Assembly (NCBI GenBank): GCA_943371235.1
Contig: CALRTZ010000011.1
Location: forward strand, 1 to 64,000
Direction of reading: 5' to 3'
Length of the DNA stretch: 64,000 nt
Source: CAJBVG01 sp943371235
GTDB lineage: Bacteria > Bacteroidota > Bacteroidia > Sphingobacteriales > Sphingobacteriaceae
The translations under genes were made by a program, and so were the position numbers. Below are positions 35,172 to 42,917 of this stretch, one piece after another; position 1 is the stretch's first letter; each line of letters begins with the position of its first letter. The notes beneath the pieces are model-generated. The model was not told the DNA's origin. It searched no databases and worked only from the letters and a program-made list of their open reading frames with translations.

Positions 35172-38129
35172 AAAAAAATTATTACGCTCCTTTTTATTAC
35201 CTCATTATTACTAATGAATAATAAGCAAACACATGCGCAAGTAACAATTGAAGACATCAATTTTCAATTGCGCGATATGTATAAAAATTTAAAGCGATCG
35301 CCAGACAGTGTTCCGTTTTTGTTTGATATGTCGGCGCATGTGGTAGATCCAAAGTTTTTTAAATCTTATAACGATTCAGATTTAATATCAAAAGGATTAT
35401 TTCTGAGTATATACGAAGAGATGCAAAACGCTGCTTACGATACAAGTTTATTGGAGCATACAGATAGCATAGAGGCTCGCATGCGAAGAAGAAGTACAAA
35501 CGATACAATTAACATTTCAATTTTTAATGCCGATTATGCAACATTTTTAGACGAAGCATTTGATATAGATGGGCAATATTATTATTTAACAGATACGACC
35601 GTAGCAGATGTTCCAAACAGGAGCTTAGAGCCTTTCTTGTTGAAGAATGTTTTTGTGAGTACACTTACACGCTCCACCAACTATTTTCGAAACGTACACT
35701 TTAGAATAGATTCATCCTTTGTTTTTTCGAATGCAAAATTATTAAAATTAAATGCCGATGATTTAAATCCACAGTATGCACGCTGGAACATCGATTTTGG
35801 CGATGGAAAAGGTTGGGTTTCGTTTAATCCATTTGAGAGTAGAAGTTTTATGATAGATTACCCCGACACTGGATTGTATGAAATTAAGGTGGCCATATTT
35901 AGTTGCGACCCCTATCCTCAATGTAATACCTATGCGAGCAAGCTTACTAAAACATCCATCTACATAGTAAACAATACAACCGCAGTGGAGCCAAACATAA
36001 CCTATAATTTTACGAATGTAACGGTGGGCTTGTACAAAGGTTGTGGAGAAATGAAGGGCGGTGTATATATTCCACAGAAACCACTCATAATTGTAGAGGG
36101 AATTGATTTGTTGAATATTCGAAGCATTCCTATTCTGTATGAAGACAACATTAAAATAACTTCATCTAAAAAACTCGGATTACTCTCTAAGTTCAACTAC
36201 GATTTTTATGTAGTGAATTTTAACAACACACATTTAGATATGCGCGAAAATGCGAAAGGTATTGTAGAGCTGATAGAGTATTTAAAGAGTATAATGAATA
36301 CCAACGAGCAGTTTGTAGTATTTGCTGAAAGTATGGGAGGAATCATTACAAGGTATGCGTTAACCTATATGGAAACGGATGCTTACTTAAGAAACTCAAG
36401 TTCTATAAAGCCAATGCAAATGCACAACACGCGATTGTTCATTTCTAATGATGTCCCACATCAAGGCGCAAATCTTCCTCTATCAATACAGGCTTTTTAT
36501 AGGAATTTACAAAGCAGTACAGCTTTTAAAGTGATGAAAAGTTCTAAGCACTTATTGCCTATTATAAATGAAGAAAAATTTTGGAACGATATGTTGAGTT
36601 CTCCATCGGTGCAACAATTGTTGGCATACCATATAGATGCCAGTGGTCCGCATCAGAACCGAATCGATTTTATGGCCGATTTAATAGCAATGAATCCGCA
36701 GACGAATGGATACCCGGCTTATTGTAAAATGATGGCGCTAAGTGATGGATTGTTATCTGGGCAGCCGCAATTAACTATTAATGGCAGCATTCTTAATCCA
36801 GGGGAAAGCATGTTTACTATTGACTTGAAAATAACTGCATTGATTAGAAGAAAAGTTAAAGTTAAATTGCTTGATTACAATCTAAATTTAAATGCAGTAA
36901 ACAAAGACTTACCTACACATAAAATTGTTGTTGCTAAAAACACTCATGCATATCTTAATTTTAAAAAATGTTTAAGAAAATTTATACGATACGGAATAAA
37001 TGGAGTAATACATTGTGCAGTTAAGTACGAAGATTCTGAGCATAGTATACTTCAACCGACTATTAGTTCTAATTATGATACGGAAGCAGGTGGTATATTT
37101 CCAGTATTATCATTGTTAGCTACAGAAAACCAATCGAACTACATGTATGTACCACCCTTCGATTTAAGTTCAACTATTAATTTAACGACTGGAGAAGTAA
37201 AGTTAACAGCCATTACCAATAGATTCTTGCCGGATCCGAATAATTTGTGGAACATTCAATTGAAACTAAAAGTTGCGTCATATGGTTTTGCATTTATTCC
37301 TGTACAGTCGGCAATAGATTTCGACTATACAAAATCTCAAAACATAAACAGCGATTATAATTTATTACAACATAATGTTCAAGATTTTCTTTTTGCGTAT
37401 TCACCTTTTCATGTTATATCAGGTTTCAACTATGAAACAGATGATTACCCTACAAATGTAAAAGTAGAAGATAATAATATGAATTGGTCTCATGGATATT
37501 TTTCTAACACACTTATAGATGATGGTTCTGGAGATGCTTTTATGTGCAGAGAAATTGGTGACTCTAAAATTTATTTAAACAATTTAAATGTAGACAAAAG
37601 GAATGTAGACTTTAAGTTTAAAGAAGTTTACTATGGTTTTCAAAATCCAAACTACAACTACGCAACTCAAGCATTTATTACTAAAAACATCAAATATGTT
37701 TATTCCAAAGCAAACCATTTTCAATTCAGAGAACCGAGTATAGTAAACATTTTTTATGCTAGTAAATCCGAAATGGGTACAGATATAGATGTAGGAGGCA
37801 GGTTGAATATTAAAAAAATAGCCATTGAACCATGTACGGTGACTCATAAAAAGAAAATAGAATGGAAGGAATTGAATAACGTTGAAACAACTGTTACTCC
37901 CAACCCAATAAATGAGAATATCTATATAAATAATTTGTTGAAGGATGCAAAATATTATATAGTGATTCATAATGTTCTAGGTCAAAAAGTTTATGAAAAG
38001 GAATTCAACAACATGAGCGATAATTCTTATCAAATTAACACTAGTGAATTAGAGATTAATCAAATTTATTTCATCACAGTATGCACCAATAACAATATTT
38101 TAATTAGAACTAAATTACTTAAACAATAA
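35169..38129 (+). CDS. Secreted alpha/beta-hydrolase-like protein with T9SS tail
   Basis: The 986-residue precursor has a signal peptide (KKIITLLFITSLLLMNNKQT). A beta domain with PKD flavour spans about 195-250 (IDFGDGKGWVSF). A lipase/PGAP1-like alpha/beta-hydrolase region runs about 295-480: PLIIVEGIDLLN precedes the nucleophile elbow FAESMGGIITRYAL with Ser388. The elbow is A-x-S-x-G rather than the usual G-x-S-x-G. A beta-rich region and a T9SS type A sorting domain end it (VTPNPINENIYINN, ending IRTKLLKQ). It is probably exported to the surface as an esterase/lipase; activity is unproven. Confidence 0.78.
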   Translation: MKKIITLLFITSLLLMNNKQTHAQVTIEDINFQLRDMYKNLKRSPDSVPFLFDMSAHVVDPKFFKSYNDSDLISKGLFLSIYEEMQNAAYDTSLLEHTDSIEARMRRRSTNDTINISIFNADYATFLDEAFDIDGQYYYLTDTTVADVPNRSLEPFLLKNVFVSTLTRSTNYFRNVHFRIDSSFVFSNAKLLKLNADDLNPQYARWNIDFGDGKGWVSFNPFESRSFMIDYPDTGLYEIKVAIFSCDPYPQCNTYASKLTKTSIYIVNNTTAVEPNITYNFTNVTVGLYKGCGEMKGGVYIPQKPLIIVEGIDLLNIRSIPILYEDNIKITSSKKLGLLSKFNYDFYVVNFNNTHLDMRENAKGIVELIEYLKSIMNTNEQFVVFAESMGGIITRYALTYMETDAYLRNSSSIKPMQMHNTRLFISNDVPHQGANLPLSIQAFYRNLQSSTAFKVMKSSKHLLPIINEEKFWNDMLSSPSVQQLLAYHIDASGPHQNRIDFMADLIAMNPQTNGYPAYCKMMALSDGLLSGQPQLTINGSILNPGESMFTIDLKITALIRRKVKVKLLDYNLNLNAVNKDLPTHKIVVAKNTHAYLNFKKCLRKFIRYGINGVIHCAVKYEDSEHSILQPTISSNYDTEAGGIFPVLSLLATENQSNYMYVPPFDLSSTINLTTGEVKLTAITNRFLPDPNNLWNIQLKLKVASYGFAFIPVQSAIDFDYTKSQNINSDYNLLQHNVQDFLFAYSPFHVISGFNYETDDYPTNVKVEDNNMNWSHGYFSNTLIDDGSGDAFMCREIGDSKIYLNNLNVDKRNVDFKFKEVYYGFQNPNYNYATQAFITKNIKYVYSKANHFQFREPSIVNIFYASKSEMGTDIDVGGRLNIKKIAIEPCTVTHKKKIEWKELNNVETTVTPNPINENIYINNLLKDAKYYIVIHNVLGQKVYEKEFNNMSDNSYQINTSELEINQIYFITVCTNNNILIRTKLLKQ

Positions 38130-38135
38130 TACGAT

Positions 38136-38729
38136 ATGCGCACATTTATATTCATTTTACTCTGCACACAATTTTATGCCTGCGTTGGAGATTCAGAAAA
38201 AACTGAGTTCACCATTTCAGGTAGGTTAATAGATAGTACGAGTGAAAATACAGATTTATCGAAGTATGAAATTTATGCCAAATCTATATTCGGAACAAGG
38301 GAAGAGGATTTAGGATATTGTAAGGTTTCGAGCAATGGATATTTTGAAATCACGTATTTGGCAAATGAAAATGTTGTTGGAAATAATTTGAGGTTAGCAG
38401 TATTGCCATTTACATATGCACAACACAAATTCGAATGGTTACCCTTAGCACAAAATTGGCATAAAGTATTTTACATCGGCGACAGCGCCAGGGTTTTTGT
38501 AAAATTAGATAGGAAACTGAGAGCCGATGAAACATTTTATTTAAGAACAAATGCTGGGAATTATATTTTTACGGGGCCAAGCACAAGTGCTGAAATAGGT
38601 GTAGTAAGAGTTAGAAATAAGAACGATAATTTTTACTATAGTTTAGATAATAAAAACTTTAACATATTATATGTAAGTCCAACCGGCGACCCAATAGTAG
38701 ACACCCTTACCCTAATACTTAACCCTTAA
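38136..38729 (+). CDS. Hypothetical lipoprotein
   Basis: The 197-residue protein has a lipoprotein signal with lipobox FYAC (about residues 13-16). The mature part begins with a beta-sandwich-like segment (EFTISGRLIDSTSENTDLSK, then LGYCKVSSNGYFEITYLA) that resembles carboxypeptidase regulatory-like domains. The rest is beta-rich without a recognised motif. It lies 6 bp after the T9SS hydrolase-like gene and 12 bp before the next lipoprotein, suggesting one transcript. Confidence 0.65.
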   Translation: MRTFIFILLCTQFYACVGDSEKTEFTISGRLIDSTSENTDLSKYEIYAKSIFGTREEDLGYCKVSSNGYFEITYLANENVVGNNLRLAVLPFTYAQHKFEWLPLAQNWHKVFYIGDSARVFVKLDRKLRADETFYLRTNAGNYIFTGPSTSAEIGVVRVRNKNDNFYYSLDNKNFNILYVSPTGDPIVDTLTLILNP

Positions 38730-38741
38730 AATTTATATAAA

Positions 38742-39212
38742 ATGAAAATCAAGTCAATTTATTTATTAATTGTAATTGCAATTTTTGCAATTTCTTGTGG
38801 CGACGATAAAGAGGATAGCCCAACACCTGTAGAAGACACCGCTGTTTATTTTAGATGCAAGTTAAATGGAAAAGCTTATAGTGATGACGCACGATTTGCC
38901 GATTATTTACTTGGCAAAGGAAGAGTTGTTTCACAAAACGATTTCGAATTAGTAAAACTAGAAATGAGTTCTGATACGACTGGAACCTTTATTGTAAACG
39001 CTTCTAATCCATTGAATACTATTGTATATGTTGATACTCTACAAAATGTTTACAAATCGATTAGTGGAACCATCACTATTACAGAAGCGAGTAAAACTCG
39101 AAAAATAATTTCTGGCATTTTTACTGGGGAGCTTGTAAACGAAAACGACGCAACTGATAAAATAACTGTTAGCGAAGGTAAATTTAATAGAGTAGTGTAC
39201 GAGGAGTTTTAG
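38742..39212 (+). CDS. DUF6252-like lipoprotein
   Basis: The 156-residue protein has lipobox AISC at residues 16-19 and a mature start rich in Asp/Glu. The central and C-terminal pattern fits small Bacteroidota lipoproteins of the DUF6252 type: FRCKLNGKAYSDDARF near the start, then RKIISGIFTGELVN and VSEGKFNRV near the end. It shares this layout with the gene at 39458, suggesting paralogues. Function is unknown; outer-membrane location is inferred. Confidence 0.65.
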   Translation: MKIKSIYLLIVIAIFAISCGDDKEDSPTPVEDTAVYFRCKLNGKAYSDDARFADYLLGKGRVVSQNDFELVKLEMSSDTTGTFIVNASNPLNTIVYVDTLQNVYKSISGTITITEASKTRKIISGIFTGELVNENDATDKITVSEGKFNRVVYEEF

Positions 39213-39245
39213 AAGTGGGGAGCATAATGAATAGCATTGTGCCCC

Positions 39246-39359
39246 ATTGTGTCTCTGTGTTTAAGAAAAAACCTAAACACAGAGACGCAAAGACTCAGAG
39301 TTACACAGAGTCTCTTTGTGTTCCTTTGTGTGCACTTCGTGTCCTTTGTGACCCTAAAA
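39246..39359. repeat. Dispersed palindromic repeat, copy 1
   Basis: The 17-bp arms TTGTGTCTCTGTGTTTA (39247-39263) and TAAACACAGAGACGCAA (39274-39290) form a hairpin with one G-U. A second, smaller CTCAGAGTTACACAGAGTCTC region and the tail CTTCGTGTCCTTTGTGACCC follow. The same order and near-identical tail occur 890 bp downstream. It fills most of the 245-bp gap before the 39458 gene. A 70-codon open frame over it looks like translated repeat, not a gene. Confidence 0.85.
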
Positions 39360-39457
39360 AATACATAGAATTACGTATATTAATTCCCATTGGTAAGCCC
39401 TACATTTGCTATACCAATACTTTATAAATAGTGTATAGCAGCACAATGATAATATAC

Positions 39458-39979
39458 ATGAAATATCTATCGCAAAGCATTCTGGTCTTATTGATTGGTT
39501 CTATGCTAATGAGTAGCTCATGCGAAATTTCAGAAAAAGAACCAGCGTACAAATCGGATACGTTGTTACCTCCTATAACTACTGTTGGAGCAAATACTTT
39601 TGGCTGCAAATTAAATGGTTCGTATTGGTTGACTTTACCGTATAAGAACTTTGATGCAAGTTATTCAAATGGTGCGATTTCGATCGGATTGCGAAAAGAA
39701 GGTGAAAATAAATATGGAATAATTAGATTAAGTTCCTCTAAAGGTGTAATAAATAATATCGGTAGTTATCAATTTAATTCAAAATTTAGAGCATATTATT
39801 CTAATGAAACAGCAATATATAGTATAAATGATACTCTTTTAAGTGGCAATTTCACACTTCTACGTTTAGATACAATTAATAGAATAATTTCTGGAACATT
39901 TGAATACATTCCTGAAAATTCAACTATTATTCCCAGCAAAGTATATATTACAGAAGGACGGTTCGATTTAAAATACTAA
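39458..39979 (+). CDS. DUF6252-like lipoprotein
   Basis: The start at ATG 39458 gives a 173-residue precursor with a signal peptide and lipobox SSSC near residue 21; upstream in-frame ATGs add residues ahead of the signal. The mature protein follows the DUF6252 plan: GANTFGCKLNGSYWLTLPY at the start, RIISGTFEYIPE and VYITEGRFDLKY at the end. It is flanked on both sides by copies of the dispersed palindromic repeat, which marks this as a mobile or rearranged patch. Function unknown. Confidence 0.7.
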   Translation: MKYLSQSILVLLIGSMLMSSSCEISEKEPAYKSDTLLPPITTVGANTFGCKLNGSYWLTLPYKNFDASYSNGAISIGLRKEGENKYGIIRLSSSKGVINNIGSYQFNSKFRAYYSNETAIYSINDTLLSGNFTLLRLDTINRIISGTFEYIPENSTIIPSKVYITEGRFDLKY

Positions 39980-39989
39980 TAATAAACTT

Positions 39990-40113
39990 ATGAAAAAACT
40001 AACCGCAATAACATTTTTACTTCATAGGTAATCCTCTTTATGCAAAAGGAATTTATTTACTTAAAATAAACAATTTAGAGTTTAGAAAAGTCAATAAAAT
40101 AATATTGAATTAG
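39990..40113 (+). pseudogene. Remnant of a T9SS-exported protein gene
   Basis: ATG 39990 opens a signal-peptide-like start (MKKLTAITFLL) that stops after 13 codons. In another frame, 40027-40113 reads GNPLYAKGIYLLKINNLEF and then RKVNKIILN followed by TAG. This looks like the last strand of a T9SS type A sorting domain, as in 'GIYLLKI...KKIIL'. A start and a tail only 37 bp apart and in different frames fit a gene that lost its middle. The short length makes this tentative. Confidence 0.4.
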
Positions 40114-40132
40114 AATTATGAAAGCATTAATA

Positions 40133-40270
40133 TTCTCAGAGTAACTCTGTGAACTTTGTGTCTCTGTGTTTAAGAAAAATTTAAACACAGAGACACAATG
40201 ACTCAGAGATCACAAAGAAAAACCATAGTGTACCATTGTGTGTACTTCGTGTCCTTTGTGACCCTAAAAC
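40133..40270. repeat. Dispersed palindromic repeat, copy 2
   Basis: The arms TTGTGTCTCTGTGTTTAA (40156-40173) and TTAAACACAGAGACACAA (40181-40198) pair perfectly over 18 bp with a 7-base loop. ACTCAGAGATCACAAAG and the tail TACTTCGTGTCCTTTGTGACCC follow, matching copy 1. An extra flanking CTCAGAGTAACTCTG (40136-40150) is another small palindrome. It occupies the gap between the gene remnant and the groEL terminator. Confidence 0.85.
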
Positions 40271-40289
40271 CCTAACCCCCAAAAAGCCA

Positions 40290-40326
40290 AAAGACCGAAA
40301 ACTCTAAATCTGAGTTTCGGTCTTTC
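40290..40326 (-). terminator. Terminator-like hairpin downstream of groEL
   Basis: AAGACCGAAAACTC (40291-40304) pairs with GAGTTTCGGTCTT (40312-40324) with one bulged A and a 7-base loop. On the minus strand it is followed by TTTTGGCTTTTTGG, a loose T-rich tail. It is the likely groESL terminator; the heptad repeat lies between it and the groEL stop. Confidence 0.65.
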
Positions 40327-40374
40327 TAACGACTAATATCTAACGACTAATATCTAACGACTAATGTCTAAAAG
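40326..40374. repeat. Heptad tandem repeat 3' of groEL
   Basis: CTAA recurs every 7 bp at 40326, 40333, 40340, 40347, 40354, 40361 and 40368. It is also readable as three 14-bp copies of CTAACGACTAATAT (last with one change). It begins 3 bp from the groEL stop codon and lies in its 3' untranslated region. It shares CTAACGACTAA with the hairpin upstream of nuoH. Confidence 0.85.
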
Positions 40375-40376
40375 CA

Positions 40377-42017
40377 TTACATCATTCCGCCCATGCCGCC
40401 GCCCATTGGTGGCATGCCAGCACCTGCTGATCCTGCTTCTTCTGGTTCGTCTGCAAGTACGCACTCTGTAGTTAATAACATTGCTGCAATAGATGCCGCA
40501 TTTTCTAATGCTACACGCGATACTTTTGTAGGATCAATTACTCCTGCCGCAATCATGTTTTCATAAACATCTGTACGTGCATTGTAACCGTAATCCGCTT
40601 TTCCTTCTTTTACTTTCTGAACAACAATAGATCCTTCGATACCTGCGTTTTGGCAGATCTGACGTAATGGTTCTTCAATTGCTCTTTTTATAATTTGTAT
40701 ACCTGTTGTTTCGTCTTCGTTTGCACCTTTCATTCCTTCTAATGCTTCAATCGCACGAATAAATGCAACACCACCACCTGCAACTATACCTTCTTCAACC
40801 GCTGCTCTTGTTGCATGCAATGCATCGTCAACACGGTCTTTCTTTTCTTTCATTTCTACTTCCGTAGCAGCTCCAATGTATAATACTGCAACACCACCCG
40901 CTAACTTCGCTAAACGCTCTTGTAATTTTTCTTTATCGTAATCAGAAGTAGTTTGCTCCATTTGCGATTTAATCTGACTTACACGTGCAGCAATTTCTTC
41001 TGATTTACCAGAACCGTTGATGATAGTTGTGTTGTCTTTATCAATTACTACGCGCTCTGCTTGTCCTAAGTAAGATAACTCTGCGTTCTCTAATTTATAA
41101 CCTCTCTCTTCAGAAATTACAGTACCACCCGTTAAAATTGCGATGTCTTCTAACATTGCTTTTCTTCTGTCGCCAAAACCTGGAGCTTTAACTGCTGCCA
41201 CTTTTAACGAACCACGGATTTTATTTACTACTAAAGTTGCCAATGCCTCGCCATCTAAATCTTCAGAAATAATTAACAATGGGCGACCAGTTTGAACTTG
41301 TTTTTCTAATACTGGCAACAACTCTTTCATGCTGCTAATTTTTTTGTCGTAAATTAAGATAAACGGGTTATCTAATTCTACTTCCATTTTATCAGCATTG
41401 GTTACAAAGTAAGGTGATAAATAACCTCTATCGAATTGCATACCTTCAACAGTTTTTACTTCTGTTTCTGTACCTTTTGCTTCTTCAACAGTAATAACAC
41501 CATCTTTACCAACTTTAGCCATTGCATCTGCAATTAACGTACCTATTACTTCGTCGTTGTTTGCAGAAATACTTGCTACCTGTTTAATTTTGTTGTTATC
41601 GTTTCCTACTGAAGTCGATTGTTTTTTCAAACTATCAACCACTGCAGTAACCGCTTTATCAATACCACGTTTTAAATCCATTGGGTTTGCACCAGCCGCT
41701 ACGTTTTTAATACCTGCTGTTACAATTGCTTGTGCCAATACAGTAGCCGTTGTAGTTCCATCACCTGCAATGTCTGCAGTTTTAGAAGCCACTTCTTTTA
41801 CCATTTGTGCACCCATGTTTTCAATTGGGTCTTTTAATTCCACTTCTTTCGCTACAGATACACCGTCTTTTGTTACAGATGGTGCTCCGAATTTTTTATC
41901 AATAATAACATTACGACCTTTTGGTCCTAAAGTAACTTTCACTGCATTCGCTAATGCATCAACACCACGCTTTAATGCTTCGCGTGCTTCTACATTATAC
42001 TTTACTTGCTTTGCCAT
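40377..42017 (-). CDS. groL: Chaperonin GroEL (60 kDa)
   Basis: GroEL forms the double-ring folding chamber that works with GroES. The 546-residue protein has the standard features: LGPKGRNVIIDKKFGAP and DGTTTATVLAQAI (ATP site) near the start, and the apical-domain segment AVKAPGFGDRRKAMLEDIA. AAVEEGIVAGGGVAFIRA is the chaperonin signature, and the C-terminus ends in Gly-Gly-Met repeats (MPPMGGGMGGMM). It follows groES by 41 bp on the minus strand. Confidence 0.98.
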   Translation of the reverse strand: MAKQVKYNVEAREALKRGVDALANAVKVTLGPKGRNVIIDKKFGAPSVTKDGVSVAKEVELKDPIENMGAQMVKEVASKTADIAGDGTTTATVLAQAIVTAGIKNVAAGANPMDLKRGIDKAVTAVVDSLKKQSTSVGNDNNKIKQVASISANNDEVIGTLIADAMAKVGKDGVITVEEAKGTETEVKTVEGMQFDRGYLSPYFVTNADKMEVELDNPFILIYDKKISSMKELLPVLEKQVQTGRPLLIISEDLDGEALATLVVNKIRGSLKVAAVKAPGFGDRRKAMLEDIAILTGGTVISEERGYKLENAELSYLGQAERVVIDKDNTTIINGSGKSEEIAARVSQIKSQMEQTTSDYDKEKLQERLAKLAGGVAVLYIGAATEVEMKEKKDRVDDALHATRAAVEEGIVAGGGVAFIRAIEALEGMKGANEDETTGIQIIKRAIEEPLRQICQNAGIEGSIVVQKVKEGKADYGYNARTDVYENMIAAGVIDPTKVSRVALENAASIAAMLLTTECVLADEPEEAGSAGAGMPPMGGGMGGMM

Positions 42018-42058
42018 ATACTTTTTCTATTTTAAATTTTTCGTTGATTGTTTGTTGA

Positions 42059-42334
42059 TTAAAGGATCGCGTATATATCTGACTCACGCATAATTAAATA
42101 CTCTGAACCATCATAAGTAATTTCTGTTCCAGCATATTTGCCATACAATACTTCGTCGCCAACTTTTACAGTTATAGGCTCGTCTTTTTTACCTTCACCA
42201 ACTGCTACCACTGTTCCTCTTTGAGGTTTTTCTTTAGCTGTATCAGGAATGTATAATCCTGAAGCTGTTTTCTCTTCAGCAGGTGCTGGTTGTATAACCA
42301 CACGGTCTGCAATAGGTCTAATATTCAATGCCAT
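42059..42334 (-). CDS. groS: Co-chaperonin GroES (10 kDa)
   Basis: GroES caps the GroEL ring. The 91-residue protein has the canonical N-terminus IRPIADRVVIQPAPAEEKT and the mobile loop KTASGLYIPDTAKEKPQ that contacts GroEL. The C-terminal YLIMRESDIYAIL is also typical. It is the first gene of groESL. No CIRCE element (TTAGCACTC inverted repeat) is visible in the 227 bp upstream; a TGACAG direct repeat is present instead. Confidence 0.97.
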   Translation of the reverse strand: MALNIRPIADRVVIQPAPAEEKTASGLYIPDTAKEKPQRGTVVAVGEGKKDEPITVKVGDEVLYGKYAGTEITYDGSEYLIMRESDIYAIL

Positions 42335-42486
42335 AATCTTTAAATGGTTTATTTAATTAATGTTTGTTTTATTCTACTGCCCTACATCATTTCTTATGCC
42401 AAAGGCCAAAATCTTTCAGAATACCTCAATTTGGCAGATTATAATTAATTCTTAGCAAAATTTTCAGTTTGAGTTTTAAGGGAGCG

Positions 42487-42500
42487 TGACAGCCTGACAG
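42487..42500 (-). promoter_or_regulatory. TGACAG direct repeat upstream of groES
   Basis: TGACAG occurs at 42487-42492 and 42495-42500 with an 8-bp period (minus strand CTGTCAGGCTGTCA). It lies 153 bp upstream of the groES start, beside the secG terminator. It could be a heat-shock regulatory site, but no known consensus is matched with confidence. Confidence 0.3.
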
Positions 42501-42541
42501 AAAAAAAATCGGGCTTCACCCTTTGGTAAAGCCCGATTTTT
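42501..42541 (-). terminator. Intrinsic terminator after secG
   Basis: ATCGGGCTT (42508-42516) pairs with AAGCCCGAT (42529-42537) around a 12-base loop. On the minus strand it is followed by eight Ts (42501-42508). It ends the miaB-to-secG transcript and separates it from groESL. Confidence 0.85.
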
Positions 42542-42561
42542 ATAAATGTTTTTTGTAGAGA

Positions 42562-42912
42562 TTACTTTGTTGTATCTACTGGTGCTGCTGCTGGTGTAGC
42601 AGTAGGCGCCGCTGCAGGTGGCGGTGTTGCAGTTGCAGCATTATCAATTTGTTCTTGTATTGCAGATTCTTGCACCGGTGCATCTGTAGCATCCGATTTA
42701 AACATATTTGCGGCTAAGCATATTACTAATAACGCAATTGCTAAGCTCCAAGTAGCTTTTTCCAAAAAATCTGTGGTCTTTTTAACTCCCATAATTTGGT
42801 TCGAAGAAGCAAAATTAGAGGCTAATCCTCCACCTTTTGGGTTCTGTACCAATACTACCAACACTAATAAAACGCATACAATTAGCGCTAAAATGATTAA
42901 AAAACTAGTCAT
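42562..42912 (-). CDS. secG: Preprotein translocase subunit SecG
   Basis: SecG is the small auxiliary subunit of the SecYEG channel. The 116-residue protein has two TM helices (about 3-22 and 53-72). Between them is the family signature VLVQNPKGGGLASNFASSNQ. The C-terminal 40 residues are Ala/Pro/Thr-rich and low complexity. It lies 5 bp after the acidic-protein gene and is the last gene of the miaB operon. Confidence 0.93.
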   Translation of the reverse strand: MTSFLIILALIVCVLLVLVVLVQNPKGGGLASNFASSNQIMGVKKTTDFLEKATWSLAIALLVICLAANMFKSDATDAPVQESAIQEQIDNAATATPPPAAAPTATPAAAPVDTTK

Positions 42913-42917
42913 CGTAT

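Noticed and set aside
39215..39427. Open frame of 70 codons starting MGSIMNS
   Set aside because: It covers copy 1 of the palindromic repeat, and its Cys/Ser/Lys-rich product reflects that repeat. No family, signal or coding pattern is seen.
40326..40374. Regular repeats that might suggest a CRISPR array
   Set aside because: The period is only 7 or 14 bp and there are no unique spacers or cas genes.
42335..42500. CIRCE element expected before groES
   Set aside because: The TTAGCA at about 42463 has no matching inverted half at the right distance.
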